A stretch of DNA of 64,000 bases from Madurella fahalii (taxonomy: Eukaryota; Ascomycota; Sordariomycetes; Sordariales). The notes beneath the pieces were generated by a model that saw nothing but the letters and a program-made list of their open reading frames with translations, did not search any database and had not been told where the DNA came from. How positions within the stretch are numbered: the stretch's first letter is position 1; each line of letters opens with the position of its first letter. Where the stretch lies: positions 5,146,001 to 5,210,000 of the forward strand of contig CM056874.1 of assembly GCA_029876055.1 (NCBI GenBank), given 5' to 3'. The position numbers and the translations under genes are program-made. Shown here piece after piece: positions 1-12,058 of this stretch.

Positions 1-779
1 GACATGCTCGCCGGCCGTTCGAGAAAGGCCGAGTGGTGATACTGCAGCTGGGGTACGGGCTCCGGCCGGAACGCACCATCGTCGATGATGGAGCTCTCGG
101 CGGACGCGTCTGCCGAGTTGTCCTGGTTCTCGGAGCAGTCGAGGATTCCCGACACAGAGCTCGCGCTCGTCGTCGCTGAAGAGTCGGTCGAGGTCTGTTG
201 TTGTGTGGTGCTCGCCGTCGCGTCGGTCTCTCCGCTGTTACGGTTTGCCCCTTTCCTTCTCGGCTCGTTGCTTATTCCCAGCTGGTCGATTTCCGAGCTC
301 AGAGCGCTGACTGCCCGGTCCTCATCGCCTGGCCCGTGAGCCGGCGACGGGAGGTGGTTCTCTGCCTCATTTGAGGCAGACCGCAAGCCCAAGGCATCTG
401 GGACCCAACTCTGCTCGCCGCCGTGCTCGGGCTGGTGGAGAGGAGTGTGCGGGGGAGGAGTAGGGGCATCGGGCGTCTTGGGAAGAGCACGGTCGAGGAC
501 GGAAAGCGTCGTGGGCCTGCCGTGCGAAACATGTGTCTCGATGTTCCCGGTCGAGGGCCGAGCCCAGTCGTCGGGTTGGAAATTAACTTTGACAGGTGAC
601 ACAGGGGAATGCCGTAACCTCGGCGGCTCGGACAGCGGGACGTCGGGCAGTGCCTTCGCGTTCTCCCCCCAGTCATTGCGCTGGATAGGCGAAAGCCCGT
701 GCAGTGGAACGGGTTTCCGGCGGATGGGGCTACTTGGCGATGGCGATGCGGGTGACGGTGGAGACCCGACGGCCGCCAT
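1..779 (-). CDS. 5' part of an unidentified Ser/Pro-rich, largely disordered protein (3' end beyond the left edge)
   Basis: The minus strand is open from an ATG at 779-777 to the window edge, giving 259 codons without a stop. The start is supported by an in-frame TAG about 30 codons upstream with no other ATG between. The protein begins MAAVGSPPSPASPSPSSPIR and continues with low-complexity Pro/Ser/Thr/Glu-rich sequence containing many SP and TP dipeptides. These are possible proline-directed kinase sites, such as SPIRRKP, SPVSPVK and KTPDAPTPPP. No folded domain is visible in this part, so any catalytic domain must lie to the left. I do not recognise the family. A long disordered N-terminus like this is common in fungal kinases, GAPs and cytoskeletal regulators, but nothing here chooses between them. 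Coding status rests on codon-like composition and the clean start. An overlapping minus frame up to 1183 lacks an ATG start and looks like a shadow. Confidence 0.6.
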   Translation of the reverse strand, partial: MAAVGSPPSPASPSPSSPIRRKPVPLHGLSPIQRNDWGENAKALPDVPLSEPPRLRHSPVSPVKVNFQPDDWARPSTGNIETHVSHGRPTTLSVLDRALPKTPDAPTPPPHTPLHQPEHGGEQSWVPDALGLRSASNEAENHLPSPAHGPGDEDRAVSALSSEIDQLGISNEPRRKGANRNSGETDATASTTQQQTSTDSSATTSASSVSGILDCSENQDNSADASAESSIIDDGAFRPEPVPQLQYHHSAFLERPASM

Positions 780-3700
780 TGCGGGCGGTTCGGATGGGAC
801 GGCGTGGCCCACGAATCTCTTTTCGTTTCTGAGCTTCGCCGGTCTCCTGACGCCGGCAGCGTCGATCTATGGCGCCGGGCGGAGAATAGCGTGGGTTCTA
901 AGCTCAGGTATGCACGTTCCCAAGATTCGAGAAAGCTTGGATTGGTAGTATTACGGCTCGTGGACACCCCTCTCGCGCTCGCATCTGCGGGAACTTGGTC
1001 TGGCCGCTTTGTTGGTGGCTCCCTAGTTGCTCTCTGAGGGGGATCTAGACTTGGACGGCGTCGGCACCAAGCGGCTAATGTTGCGCAGGAAGCAGCGCGC
1101 GGCGGGTACTCGCTGCTCGGTATCACAGAAACGAGCGTCAGCGACGAGGACGGCAGCGAGCGTACGTCGTAATCGAATGCCAAAAAGAATAAAAAAAAAA
1201 TAGAAAAATAAGAAAAAGGGCCAGCGAGCGTCGGGGCCGTGATGGTAGAGGGAATTAAGTCTGGTGGCGGGCTACGAAAGTACGAGACGTTGCGGAGACG
1301 GCAACCTCTTCAAAGGAGAACTAAAGATCGGCAAGGAAGGCGGCCCACTTCATCTGGCAGGCTGTGGGTGGCTCTGCTGTAGCGAAAGGGACAGACGGTG
1401 CCTCCGTACGCATCCCTACCTGGCTGCCCGGTCAGGCTAACGTGCTGTACGCTCTGAGGGGCCCTGCTGCAGCCCCAAAAACGGGCCCCCCTCATCAGTA
1501 AACGAGAGGTTGGAAGGGCTCTAATAAGCAGCTTGGAAACGGCCTGTGAGGGAGCTCCGTCCGCCCACTCTTCCGCACCATTGGTCTACACCAAGTTCTC
1601 GTTGCCCCCTCTTCAACGTAAGGTTGTGCAAAGAGATTATCCACCCGCATCCAACCACAGGAATCGGGCATTCCACGGATGGGAAGCACTGCGTATGATG
1701 TACCGAAGCCCGCGCGCAGCAAGTCAGCGACGCAACCGGGCAGTTTTCTCTCTCTGCCCTGTGTTGCATCTGGCACGCGGGTCTGCGCTCCCATGTCCCA
1801 TGTCCCATGTCTCATCTCTGGTCCTCCAGTGCTCCCACAGACCACGCAGCACGCGCGGTACTGTACCTGATAGCAGCCGGCGGGAGGAGGGAAGGGGCGT
1901 AAGTGACACAAAATATGAATAGCAACCAACTCTTTTCTGCACATGGTGCAAATTGCACTCGGTGCCACGGCAGCCGTGGCCTCGAATAGTGGCTGCGCAT
2001 ACTGGCCCGTGCCTTGCTTGCGCCCTCTCTCCGTGTCCCCGAAGTGCCGGCCTTCTCATCAAGTCGGCCAAGGCCCGGGGCCAAGCCAAGAGTTTGGCTG
2101 ACCGCGCCAAATCTAAGGCAGGGCACTTTTCCACGACAGAGCAGCTCGTGTTTAACGAATGTGTTGGGTAGTAGTTGTCCGTATTGACGGAGCTTCGCTT
2201 TCCCCGCCGAGGGAGTCGCGGACATGATGCTATTCAGACAGCCACGTGCGGGACCGGCCATGCGCCAGGTTTGTAGTGTTTCTTTTTTAGCTTGTCGCCC
2301 GATCCTCCGCATCCACCGCACCGTCATCGTCACCCGCTGCGACTCTGGACCCTTCTTGCGTGCTGAAATCGCAACGAACCAACGGCAAGCCGAGCCTCCC
2401 AGGGCAGGCATCGAGTGGCGCGGGATGGCGTAACTCTGCTGGCAATGGTTGGTTCGCGTCAGCACTCAGCGGGAAGCATTGAATTTCAAACTTCTTAAGA
2501 CCGAGACCGGACTGAGAACTTGGCAGTTGTTCCTAGTCCTGTCAGCTCCGGAGGCTCGGGGCGCTGCCGACTGAGCGGTTCAATGACTTCATGTCTCGCC
2601 TAACAGCCCCACCCATCCGTGCTCGCCCCTTGGGCCACGTTTGCGGATTTCGGACAGGAATGCGCTATGGCTTGGGCTGAGGGAGAATTCTGCTGCTCCC
2701 TGTAAGCCCATTTTCACTCTTTCTCGCTTTTCCCAGCCCCAATGCCGCATGCATTCCATTCCGATGCACCCGGTTGAAGCTGGGTCCCGACGCCGTCAAC
2801 CTCTTGGCATCGATAACGCTGGCGTTAGCTCATAAAATCGGCCTTCGCTCGATGGCCGCGGACGGCCGGTTGCCAGCTCGGCAAACGCTCCTATTATGGG
2901 GTATTACGGACAGCACTGTACATACGGCGCCTTGCACTGCAATGGTACGGACTAGCGGATCATGCACTGCATTACTGTAGTTATGCAGGCTCGCTCGAGC
3001 CACGGGGAACCAAGATCAAAAAGCCCCCCATGAGCCAAACGCGCGTACATCCATTTTACTGTACGCTCGTGTCAGTTAGCTTGGCTGTCATACAGAGTTA
3101 CGGAACGTTGTTTAGCAACGGAATGGAACATGTCAATCCCCTAGCTGCGCCGATGAGTGTGCCGAATTCCGACGTAACGTTAACGTCAATTGCCCATCCC
3201 TATAACAAATAAGGTGAGCACTTTAAGGTAAAACCAAGCTCATCCTTGTAAACTCATCGCAAGATCTAGCTTTGGTTTCGTGGGATGGTTTATGAGGGCG
3301 GCGGCCGGAGTGTATCCTTCTATTGGTAGACCGACAAAGGCTGCCTGCTGTGCCCGAATCCTGTGCCATCGAGTGGCTCGATGTGAAGCCAGGGCCCAAA
3401 CGCTTCCAAACCGGGATAGAGAGAGGAAGGCGGGCGGCCGGGAAGCAGCCGGCTGTCGTCACGCACATCGGTATCTTCCAATGCACATGACCACAACAAC
3501 CGTGAATCTTGCTGGACGTCACGGGGTTTTGTCGCTGCGGCCAAACCCGAGACATATACCTTCTCGCCGAGCCCTGACCCTTTGCTCACCTGGCCACGTC
3601 ATATCTATATTTGGTGAAAGACGGTATAGCCGCCCATTTTGAAACCTCGCCGGGCCCCGGGGAAAAGAAGAAAGAAAAAAAAAAACAAAAAAAAAAAACA

Positions 3701-5248
3701 AAAAAAAACTCGCAAGACTTGTATCCCGGAAGAAGAGCGGCTGCGGGAACGTGGAATCCTTACGGGGCCTCCGAAAGGGCTTATTTCTCGGTACAACATA
3801 TCACAAGGCGTGTCAATGTCCACTACTTACGGATCGATTAGCAGAGATTCAAATATGCATCTGGAGGCTGCATTGCATGTTGCGCTGCGATGAGCTGGCG
3901 CAGGCGAACTCGTCCGGCTTGGCCGTGGAGTCCGGATGAAAGTATCTGTCTCATGGGAAAATAGAAGATGCCCGGTGCTTGGCTGGTTGGCTGCTCGGGA
4001 GGAACCAGGTGATCCGAGACGAAGAGCCTCCATTTTACCCCGCGCTTCTCTGACAATCTAAGCCCTGGCGGGGACAACAAAGTCTGGACTGATCACATCG
4101 AGCGGATCATGCATAGTTGACATGAGGAAAAAGCGCCTGCGATTGCAACATACCGCAATTCGCAGAACTCCATCTCCCGGGGGTGTGCATGTTACACTAG
4201 TTGCAAGTCGTGTGGATGCAGCTTGCCGAGAAAGTCAACCCGGTTGGGGGACTGATGTCACTCTCGACCAAAGACGGGAAGAATTGACCTATAAAAATCT
4301 GGCAGTGATATTGAGTCCCGGTATGTACATATTCATTCTGCCTACCGTGGCCTTGATTAGGTGTTTTTTTTTTTTTTTTTTTCTCTTTCTTTCGTCCGCC
4401 TCTCTCTTTTTTCCATTCTTTTTTCCGCAATCATGCTCTTCTTTTGTTCCGTCTTGTTTGGAATAGACATCTATATTACAGACAAAGTAAGATCACTAGA
4501 ACAAGCAAGGCCCACGTTTAGTTCGGAGGACGAGGTAAAAGGTACTCTATGACAATATGCAGTGCGGGGTGCCATTAGCGGGGCTTCGATTTGCATCGTC
4601 GCAAGGTGGAGACCAAGACGGAAGTGGAATGTGGCTATTCCCTGCAAAGCAGTCAAATGGTCTTGGCACTGCTCTTGCAATCAAATCAATACGAGACCCA
4701 GGGGCAAAGTTCAGACGGGTATGCCAGGCTCCCAGTGCGGAAGCCTCAGAACCTGACGATTCTGAACAATCAGACTTTTGGTACTTGCTGCCCGGGTAAC
4801 CCAGAGCAAGTATATTCTGCAACGTTGGTGGATGTGCTGTGTCAGCTTGTAAACATCCTGTTGGGATGTTGTTGTTTGGCAAGGTACAGATACCGCATCG
4901 GGTGAAAGGGTGTGCCAATCTCCGGGATGATTGGCCGATCGCTGCAACGCCCGGCCGACCATTTCGTTTACAGGCTGGCAACCCTAACCCCCTTTACTGT
5001 GACCGCTTGAGCCGTGGACAGGCAGGCAGGAACAACCCAGCTCGCCCACAGTAAGAAGTGCAGCGCGGCCCAGGAACGTACGGTGCGCTGTTCCCCTGAG
5101 CTGAAGGCTTGCAGCATCGCCTCGCGATTTCTATCTTCTTCCTCCGAGTCCCGCCAGCTCACCATCGCCAGCGGTTGAATCCTGCCTACTTTTGTCTCTC
5201 GTTTGGCGCCGCCGCCATCCATTCGCTCATCTCTCCATTTTTTGACGT
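780..5248. other. Intergenic, about 4.5 kb, no supported gene
   Basis: The space lies between the divergent left-edge gene and chs-4. It contains A-rich (1189-1217 and 3664-3710) and T-rich (4364-4382) tracts and a short tandem CCATGTC repeat near 1793-1812. Several overlapping open frames around 1500-2460 are Trp/Cys/Arg-rich on both strands and look like chance frames in GC-rich DNA. No domain or convincing splice pattern was found. Confidence 0.6.
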
Positions 5249-6037
5249 TTGACGCTGTCAAGCGCCGTCTATCGATCGTCTGGGCCTTTGCTCCGCCGAG
5301 TTTTGGAGAACAGTCGGCTCGAAACAGTTTCGTTTGCAGAACGCGGATGCGAGGGGGATCGTCTCTGCGTTGGCGTTGCCCTTGAAACCACTGCTAAATT
5401 CTGCGCCGTCTTGCTTGCCGGCGTCTCACGCACCTGTGTTGACCTCCAGTCGGACTTTTCCACTTTTTTCCTGGGCAGGAAGCACCTGCGCCGCTGCACC
5501 GCCAATGCCCTTCTTCGCACGGGAATAGCCTGGCCGACAGACACCAAAAAGACTCGCACTTGGCTAGCGCGGGCGAGGAATTGCCGTGTTTCCTTGGCCC
5601 AGAGGAATCGGCGCGCAACCATTTGGCAGCCAGCTGTTTGGCGCCCACCTTTGGTGGCTGCTCGTCTCCTGAGGAACACCCCCGCCCTTGCCGCTGCAGC
5701 ATCGAGCGAGCAACGCCAGTGGCCCGCCAGGGCCCCCAATATATCCAAAATCCGACGGATCACAGCCTGCCATTCTCCCAAAAACAAAGACTTTGTAGGT
5801 TGTCCTCGATCGCCTCAACACCCGCAATGCCCGCTCTTCTGCTCCCATAATCCCCTGTGGCCGGGTTGTCTTCTTTTTGATTCCTTCGCATCTTGTGTTG
5901 TCTTTCGCGCGGCGGTCTACCCCAGGCCCCCAAGGCCGCCATCGCACTGGGTGAAGGGTGAAGTCCCTGTCCGATCGCGTCGCTTTGCAAAGGGGACCAA
6001 GAACACGATTGCTAACATCTTAGCTGCTGTTAGGACC
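5249..6037 (+). promoter_or_regulatory. Long leader of the class IV chitin synthase gene with uORFs and a probable 5'UTR intron
   Basis: The region just upstream of the chs-4 ATG carries short uORFs: ATG at 5347 (12 codons plus stop), one near 5504 ending at a TAG, and one at about 5827 ending TAA at 5850. A branch-like GCTAAC at 6011-6016 and an acceptor GTTAG ending at 6033 lie four bases before the start codon. A matching donor could be GTAGGT at 5795, giving a leader intron of about 240 bp. The donor choice is inferred. The frame of the coding sequence stays free of stops through this whole leader but has no ATG. Confidence 0.4.
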
Positions 6038-9000
6038 ATGTCTCTTCCCGAACGACCGGGCGCGACACCCTCGTACGAGGAGCGGCATAGCTACCGGCAC
6101 ACGACGTCGCGACGCCATCGGCCGGCGGATCTCGAGGCCGGCGGGTATGCCCCCGTCGCCAGGCAGTCACTCCATCAACGTGGGCCATCAGCCTCCTCTT
6201 TCGCCGAGACTATTGCGTCTCCTAATCCAGAAATAGAGAGAACTCCCCTGTCGCCCACCGCAGACCACGCCCAATCGCCCACCTCGCCCTTCCAGCGGAA
6301 ACGGAGTCTGATCAGGCCGGAGAGGAACCGGATAGACAAAGATCACCCGAATTACCACTACCGGAAACATGCGGCAAACATGGATACCCTCCCCTCCTCA
6401 ACCGGGAATGACCCGATCGCCGAGGATTTGGAAGTGACGACAGACCCTTCGGGCTCCGGTTCAAGGAACGGCGATGCCGTCTCGGACCAGTCTCCGCCAA
6501 GAAGGCATCGTTCCTCAAGGCACCATGGCGGCCATGGAGGTGATGTAGAAAAGGCAGGTCGAACAAGGCGGAGGGCATCGAGTGGAGCGAAGCACAGCAA
6601 GATCACCAAGGAGTCGAAGCGCCAGCGCGAGGCCGCCGAGCAGATTCGGCCCCCGAGCTTCTGGAACATATACTGCGCGATCATAACGTTCTGGTGTCCG
6701 GGTTTCGTCCTCAAATGTTTTGGGATGCCGACCAAGGCCCAACAAAGGGCGTGGAGGGAGAAGATGGGCCTGATCAGCATCATTCTGCTCATCATGGGCT
6801 TCGTCGGCTTCCTCACATTCGGCTTTACTCAGGTCGTTTGCGGTCGTCCTCCGCTGCGACTACGTGTGAACGAGGTCTCGGGCGGTTACATGATTTTCCA
6901 CGGGTCTGCCTACGACCTCTCTGGATCAAGCCATCCTCTTGCCGAGGGCATCCCCCTGCGGCAAGACGGCAGCGGTGCGAATGTTCTCTACGATCTCCCG
7001 GAGAAGCATGGCGGGAAGGACGGAAGCTTCTTGTTCCAGAACGTTAATGGAAAGTGCAAGGGGCTCATCACAGCGGCTCCGGGCTCCGATGTCCCTACTG
7101 ATGCGAGCGGCAACCTAGCGTGGTATTTCCCATGCACCACTTTCAACCAGGATGGATCCTCGACGCCGAACCTGACGATCCCGTACTATCTCGGCTATGC
7201 TTGTCACACTACTCTCGACTCTCGGGACGCGTTCTACCTGGGATTAGCGGGCCAGGCTGATGTTTACTTTACATGGGATGACATCAAGAACAGCTCTCGG
7301 AACCTCGTTGTCTATTCTGGTAATGTTCTCGACCTTGACCTCCTGAACTGGTTCAACGACACACAAGTCACGTATCCCGCCCGCTTCAGAGAGTTAAGAG
7401 ACCGAAACTCGCCCGCGAACCAGGCGATTCGGGGCCGTGATATCACGCGGGCTTTCCAGTCCTCGAGCGACAAGCAGAATGCCGAGTGCTTCGAGGAGAT
7501 CATCAAGGTCGGCACGGTTGACACGGACACGGTTGGGTGCATTGCGTCTCAGGTTGTTCTCTACGTCTCTCTGGTCCTGATTCTCTCGGTCGTCGCTGCG
7601 AGATTCGTGCTTGCCATCGTCTTCCAGTGGTTCATCAGCAAGACGTATGCTGCCGCCAAGACCTCGCAGACGTCAGACCAGCGGAAGCGCAACAGGCAGA
7701 TCGAAGACTGGTCAGAAGACATCTACCGGGCCCCGCCGCGCTTCCCCGGTGACATTGGGAGCAGCGTCAATGGGTCGGATCGGCAAAGCAAGCGCAGCAG
7801 CGCCTTCTTGCCTACCACATCTCGTTTCTCGGCCGTCTACGGCGCCGAGCGAACCAACCGCAGGTCCGGGGTTCCCACTACCATGGCCAGCCAAAACGCC
7901 GCGAGCCAGCTCCTCAATCCCGGCTCAATATATCGCCAAGGCAACGACAGTCGATCCAGCTTTCTCAAGCCCGACCCCTACGCTGCGCCCAGTGGCAGTC
8001 CAACAGACGGGCCCGGTCCGGCCGGCTTTATCCACGAAGCTGTCGTGCCTCAGCCGCCGTCAGATTGGATGCCGTTCGGCTTCCCGCTGGCCCACGCTAT
8101 CTGCTTGGTAACAGCCTATTCGGAGGGTGAGCTCGGCATCCGGACGACTCTGGACTCGATCGCAATGACGGATTACCCCAACAGCCACAAGGTCATCCTC
8201 GTTATTTGCGACGGTATCATCAAGGGCAAGGGAGAATCCAGGTCGACCCCCGAGTTCGTTCTCGGCATGATGAAGGATCATAGCACTCCTCCGGATGAAG
8301 TGGAGCCTTTTTCGTACGTGGCAGTTGCGACGGGTTCCAAACGGCACAACATGGCCAAGGTGTACTCGGGTTTCTACGACTATGGCGCCAACTCGGCCAT
8401 TCCGGTCGAAAAGCAGCAGCGTGTGCCCATGATGGTCGTGGTCAAGTGTGGTACTCCGGATGAGGCAGTCAAGTCCAAGCCTGGAAACCGTGGCAAGCGC
8501 GACAGCCAAATCATTTTGATGTCCTTCCTCCAAAAGGTCATGTTCGACGAGCGGATGACGGAGCTCGAGTACGAGATGTTCAACGGGCTTTGGAAGGTCA
8601 CGGGTATCTCTCCCGACTTCTACGAAATTGTGCTCATGGTGGACGCCGATACCAAGGTGTTCCCCGACAGTCTCACCCACATGATTTCGGCCATGGTCAA
8701 AGACCCTGATATCATGGGCCTCTGTGGCGAGACCAAGATCGCCAACAAGCGAGCCAGCTGGGTGTCGGCCATCCAAGTCTTTGAATACTTCATCTCGCAC
8801 CATCTCGCCAAGTCGTTTGAATCCGTTTTCGGCGGCGTCACCTGTCTTCCCGGCTGCTTCTGCATGTACCGCATCAAGGCGCCCAAGGGCGCTCAAAACT
8901 ACTGGGTCCCGATCTTGGCCAACCCGGATGTGGTTGAGCACTACTCGGAGAACGTGGTTGACACGTTGCACAAGAAGAACCTCTTGCTGCTCGGTGAAGA

Positions 9001-9776
9001 TCGATACCTGTCGACACTCATGCTACGGACCTTCCCCAAGCGCAAGCAAGTGTTCGTGCCCCAGGCGGTGTGCAAGACGACGGTCCCCGACGAGTTCATG
9101 GTCCTGCTCTCGCAACGCCGTCGGTGGATCAACTCGACCATCCACAACCTCATGGAACTTGTGCTCGTCAGGGACCTGTGCGGCACCTTCTGCTTCAGCA
9201 TGCAGTTCATTGTATTCATCGAGCTCATCGGCACCCTTGTTTTGCCGGCCGCCATCGCCTTCACATTCTATGTCGGTAAGTGCTCTAACCTCGTCTATGC
9301 GATTTTGAATGTCAACATTCTGGAGGCAAGGTTCTGACTTGGCGATTCTAGTTATCATATCCATTATCAATTCGCCTCCGCAGATCATTCCGCTTGTCCT
9401 ACTGGCACTGATTCTCGGGCTGCCGGCTGTCCTGATTGTCGTGACGGCTCACAGCTGGTCGTACGTCGTTTGGATGCTCATCTACCTGGTCTCGCTCCCG
9501 GTCTGGAACTTTATCCTGCCTACATACGCGTTCTGGAAGTTTGACGACTTCTCTTGGGGCGAGACAAGAAAGACTGCAGGCGAGAAGACCAAGAAAGCGG
9601 GACTCGAGTATGAGGGCGAATTCGACAGCAGCAAAATCACAATGAAGCGGTGGGCCGAGTTTGAGCGCGACCGCAGAGTCCGAAACAACTATTGGGGCTC
9701 GTCGGAAAATGTGGTTGGCGGAAGCCAAGCACCTCAGGGTCACGGCCCCTACGACGACTACTATTCGGATGTTTGA
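6038..9776 (+). CDS. chs-4: Class IV chitin synthase
   Basis: Exons are 6038-9275 and 9352-9776, joined by a 76-bp intron (GTAAGT donor, TTCTAG acceptor), giving 1220 residues. The protein is an integral membrane GT2 enzyme that polymerises UDP-GlcNAc into chitin at the plasma membrane. The N-terminus MSLPERPGATPSYEERHSYR and the conserved RKRSLIRPERNRIDKDHPNY block resemble Neurospora CHS-4. A first membrane segment lies near residues 244-267. It is followed by an extracytoplasmic region with a cytochrome b5-like portion and a second membrane segment near 510-535. The catalytic part has VDADT (D869, D871), EDRYL (987-991) and QRRRW (1026-1030), the acceptor/processivity motif. C-terminal membrane helices follow across the intron. 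Length matches the class (about 1200). The ATG is the only in-frame one near the family N-terminus. Regulation is probably partly through the uORF-bearing leader. Confidence 0.95.
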
Positions 9777-12058
9777 AGCGGGCGGATTTGGGAAGTGTTT
9801 GAGCGATATATTGGTACATAGACCGTCATCGATACGGAGTAGCGTGGAAGATGTTTTTTTTTTTTCTTTCGATTGTTGTCCTTTTCCCTGACACTTGGAT
9901 GTGACCCGAAGGTGCTGAGCCCTTGGTTTGGTTTCCAGCCTTTGGAGAGGAAAGGGGATGTGTCTTAGGAGGTTGTCAGGGCGGCTTCCCTCTTTTTTTC
10001 TTTTTCCCCCTATCCATCAGTTACATCTTCCCAAACCTTTCCTTGCTCGACATTGTGCTCCCCTTTTCCTTAGCCATGATATCAGAGTTTAGAGGGGATG
10101 CATGGGGCATCCGGACGGCGCACGTTGGGCTCTTCTCGCGCTTTGGATTATTATGATGAGAATGCGTTGCCGCTGTAAATAGGCAACATGAAAACTTGTA
10201 GTAAGGCTATTATTATAATTTCACACACCCCTGACGGACGAGTTCTCATTTTGGGGGGGGTTAATACACCGAATGATGCAGCAGGCTTACTTCGGCCATA
10301 TCTATGCCGACGTATTGCCACACCGACGGCCCGGGTTGGTCAGTTACAACAGTCATGCACTCCTTTTCGTCTGACTCTGGTGCGACGTGAGTCGTGGACG
10401 GCGCAGAGGCCACGGGGCTTGGCTGGAAGACCGGCACTTGAACTTGTCCAAGTCAGCTCGCTTGGGGCTGCACACGCAGTGTTAACTAAATGCTCTTCTG
10501 GAACGGGAATGGGGGTGTGTAGGCAAGAGGCACAGAGTCGATCCATCCGAGTTGGATAAGGTACCTATATTGTGATCAGGATTTGCTGGCATGGCCGGTC
10601 CGAAAAGGCTAGGACGAGAGTCTCGGGCCGGGCGCCACCAACTCGTGAACAATTTCCTTGAATCTGTCCCGTGCAGGAGCCGGTGAAGACCGCAAAGCGC
10701 CACTGGACAACGCTGACTGTGGGAAAGAAGAAAGAGCATGGAACCGCGGTGGGCGGGCATCCCTCTCGGTGGGCTGGGGGGGGAGGGGATCCTAGCCCGC
10801 GAACCATGGCTGCATGGAACCAAAATAACCTCGTCCCCTCTCCTGAAGGGATGTGAGCCATCACATTGCTCGGTGGATTTTTTTATTTTTTTATTTTTTT
10901 TTTATTTTATTTTTTAATTTTTTTTCCCCCCCTCCTTAGGGGAGAGATCACGAAATATAAATCTACACCGCTGCGGTTCCGGTTGCCCTCCTGGCGGGAA
11001 GTCTCTCGTAAGCCTCATACAATGGTGTCGCAAAGTGCGCTTGCAGAGAAAGGCATCGACGGACTCTCCCGGGCGCGCGTGGGGAGGTTGGACGCGGGTG
11101 CCGGCTCTTTCAGCTCACACCCCTAAAATGCGGCCCCGCATGCAGGAAGCGTCCCTGCCGCCGCATCTCTCGCCCAACAGAGAAGGCGGCGCATGCATCG
11201 ACGCTGGGTTGTCCGAGTCGAGACGAGGATTTGATCTTTGCAGGTGATCTCCAGGGTCTGGAGGGATAGATGCGTAATACTACCAGCCTTCCGATTTGTA
11301 CAGTGCGATGCACACGTTGGCTATGCATCCCTTCAGTGCTCTTCCCGCTTTCCGCCCGCCTCGGTCCCTTCCAACACCACGACTGGCTGCGACTTTCCCC
11401 CAGTGGCATTCACACGTCTTTTTACACCCCCACCCCCTACCCTACCCCCCCTCCTCTCCGCCCCCTGGTACCCTGATTAGTGCCCATCCCAGCCCATTGT
11501 GGGCGCCCGGGGCGTATGCGATCAAGAATGGAAGACATGCAAATGTACCCGGATGCGGTCATGTTCAACACTTTGCTTCTTTTCGCACTAAGATAAGGTC
11601 TTTCACGCCGTTAACTCGACGCGCATCACCGGTACCCGAGCTTTCTGTTTTCCTTTTCCCGCCAGACGACCCGACACTGGTTGTCCACTGTGTCCGTATG
11701 CGCCAGCCAGAGCATCTTTGAGGATCCTCGCAGTTTGGGCCCGTGTTCCCGCCGAGTGGCAGACGATCCCCTTCCCTCCACACTGTGGGTGAGTGAGGCT
11801 TGCAGAACGGCCCAAGTCAGAGGCTGTCTTGGGCGTCACGCTAGCTCGACCATCTGCAGCTGGAGGACCCGCCCGGGGGCGCCCTGCTGATCGGGGCAGG
11901 CCAGTCAAGACGGAAAAAAAAAAAAAAAGAAGAAAAAGAAAGAGAGGCGAGACAGAAGTGCGCCAGGGAACATCTTGCATTCTCTACTCTAGAGTTGCCG
12001 GTCCCGATGCAGCCAGTTGGCCACCGCTCATCACACGACATAAAACGGCTTGCCAACC
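9777..12058. other. Intergenic, about 2.3 kb, no supported gene
   Basis: The space separates tandem genes chs-4 and the WD40-like gene. It holds the chs-4 3' region, a T-rich tract at 10878-10925, an A-run near 11914-11928 and a CT-rich stretch at about 11400-11470. Open frames here are short or proline/histidine-rich translations of pyrimidine tracts. Nothing else was seen. Confidence 0.6.

Noticed and set aside
299..1183. 294-codon minus-strand frame overlapping the left-edge gene
   Set aside because: It begins at a TTG and has no family-like content. The frame starting at ATG 779 has better composition, an upstream in-frame stop and continues off the edge.
1495..2465. Overlapping frames of 136-217 codons on both strands
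   Set aside because: The translations are Trp/Cys/Arg-rich without domains, and several frames are open at once, as expected by chance in GC-rich DNA.
8060..8971. 303-codon minus-strand frame
   Set aside because: It is antisense to the catalytic domain of the chitin synthase; a codon-bias shadow.
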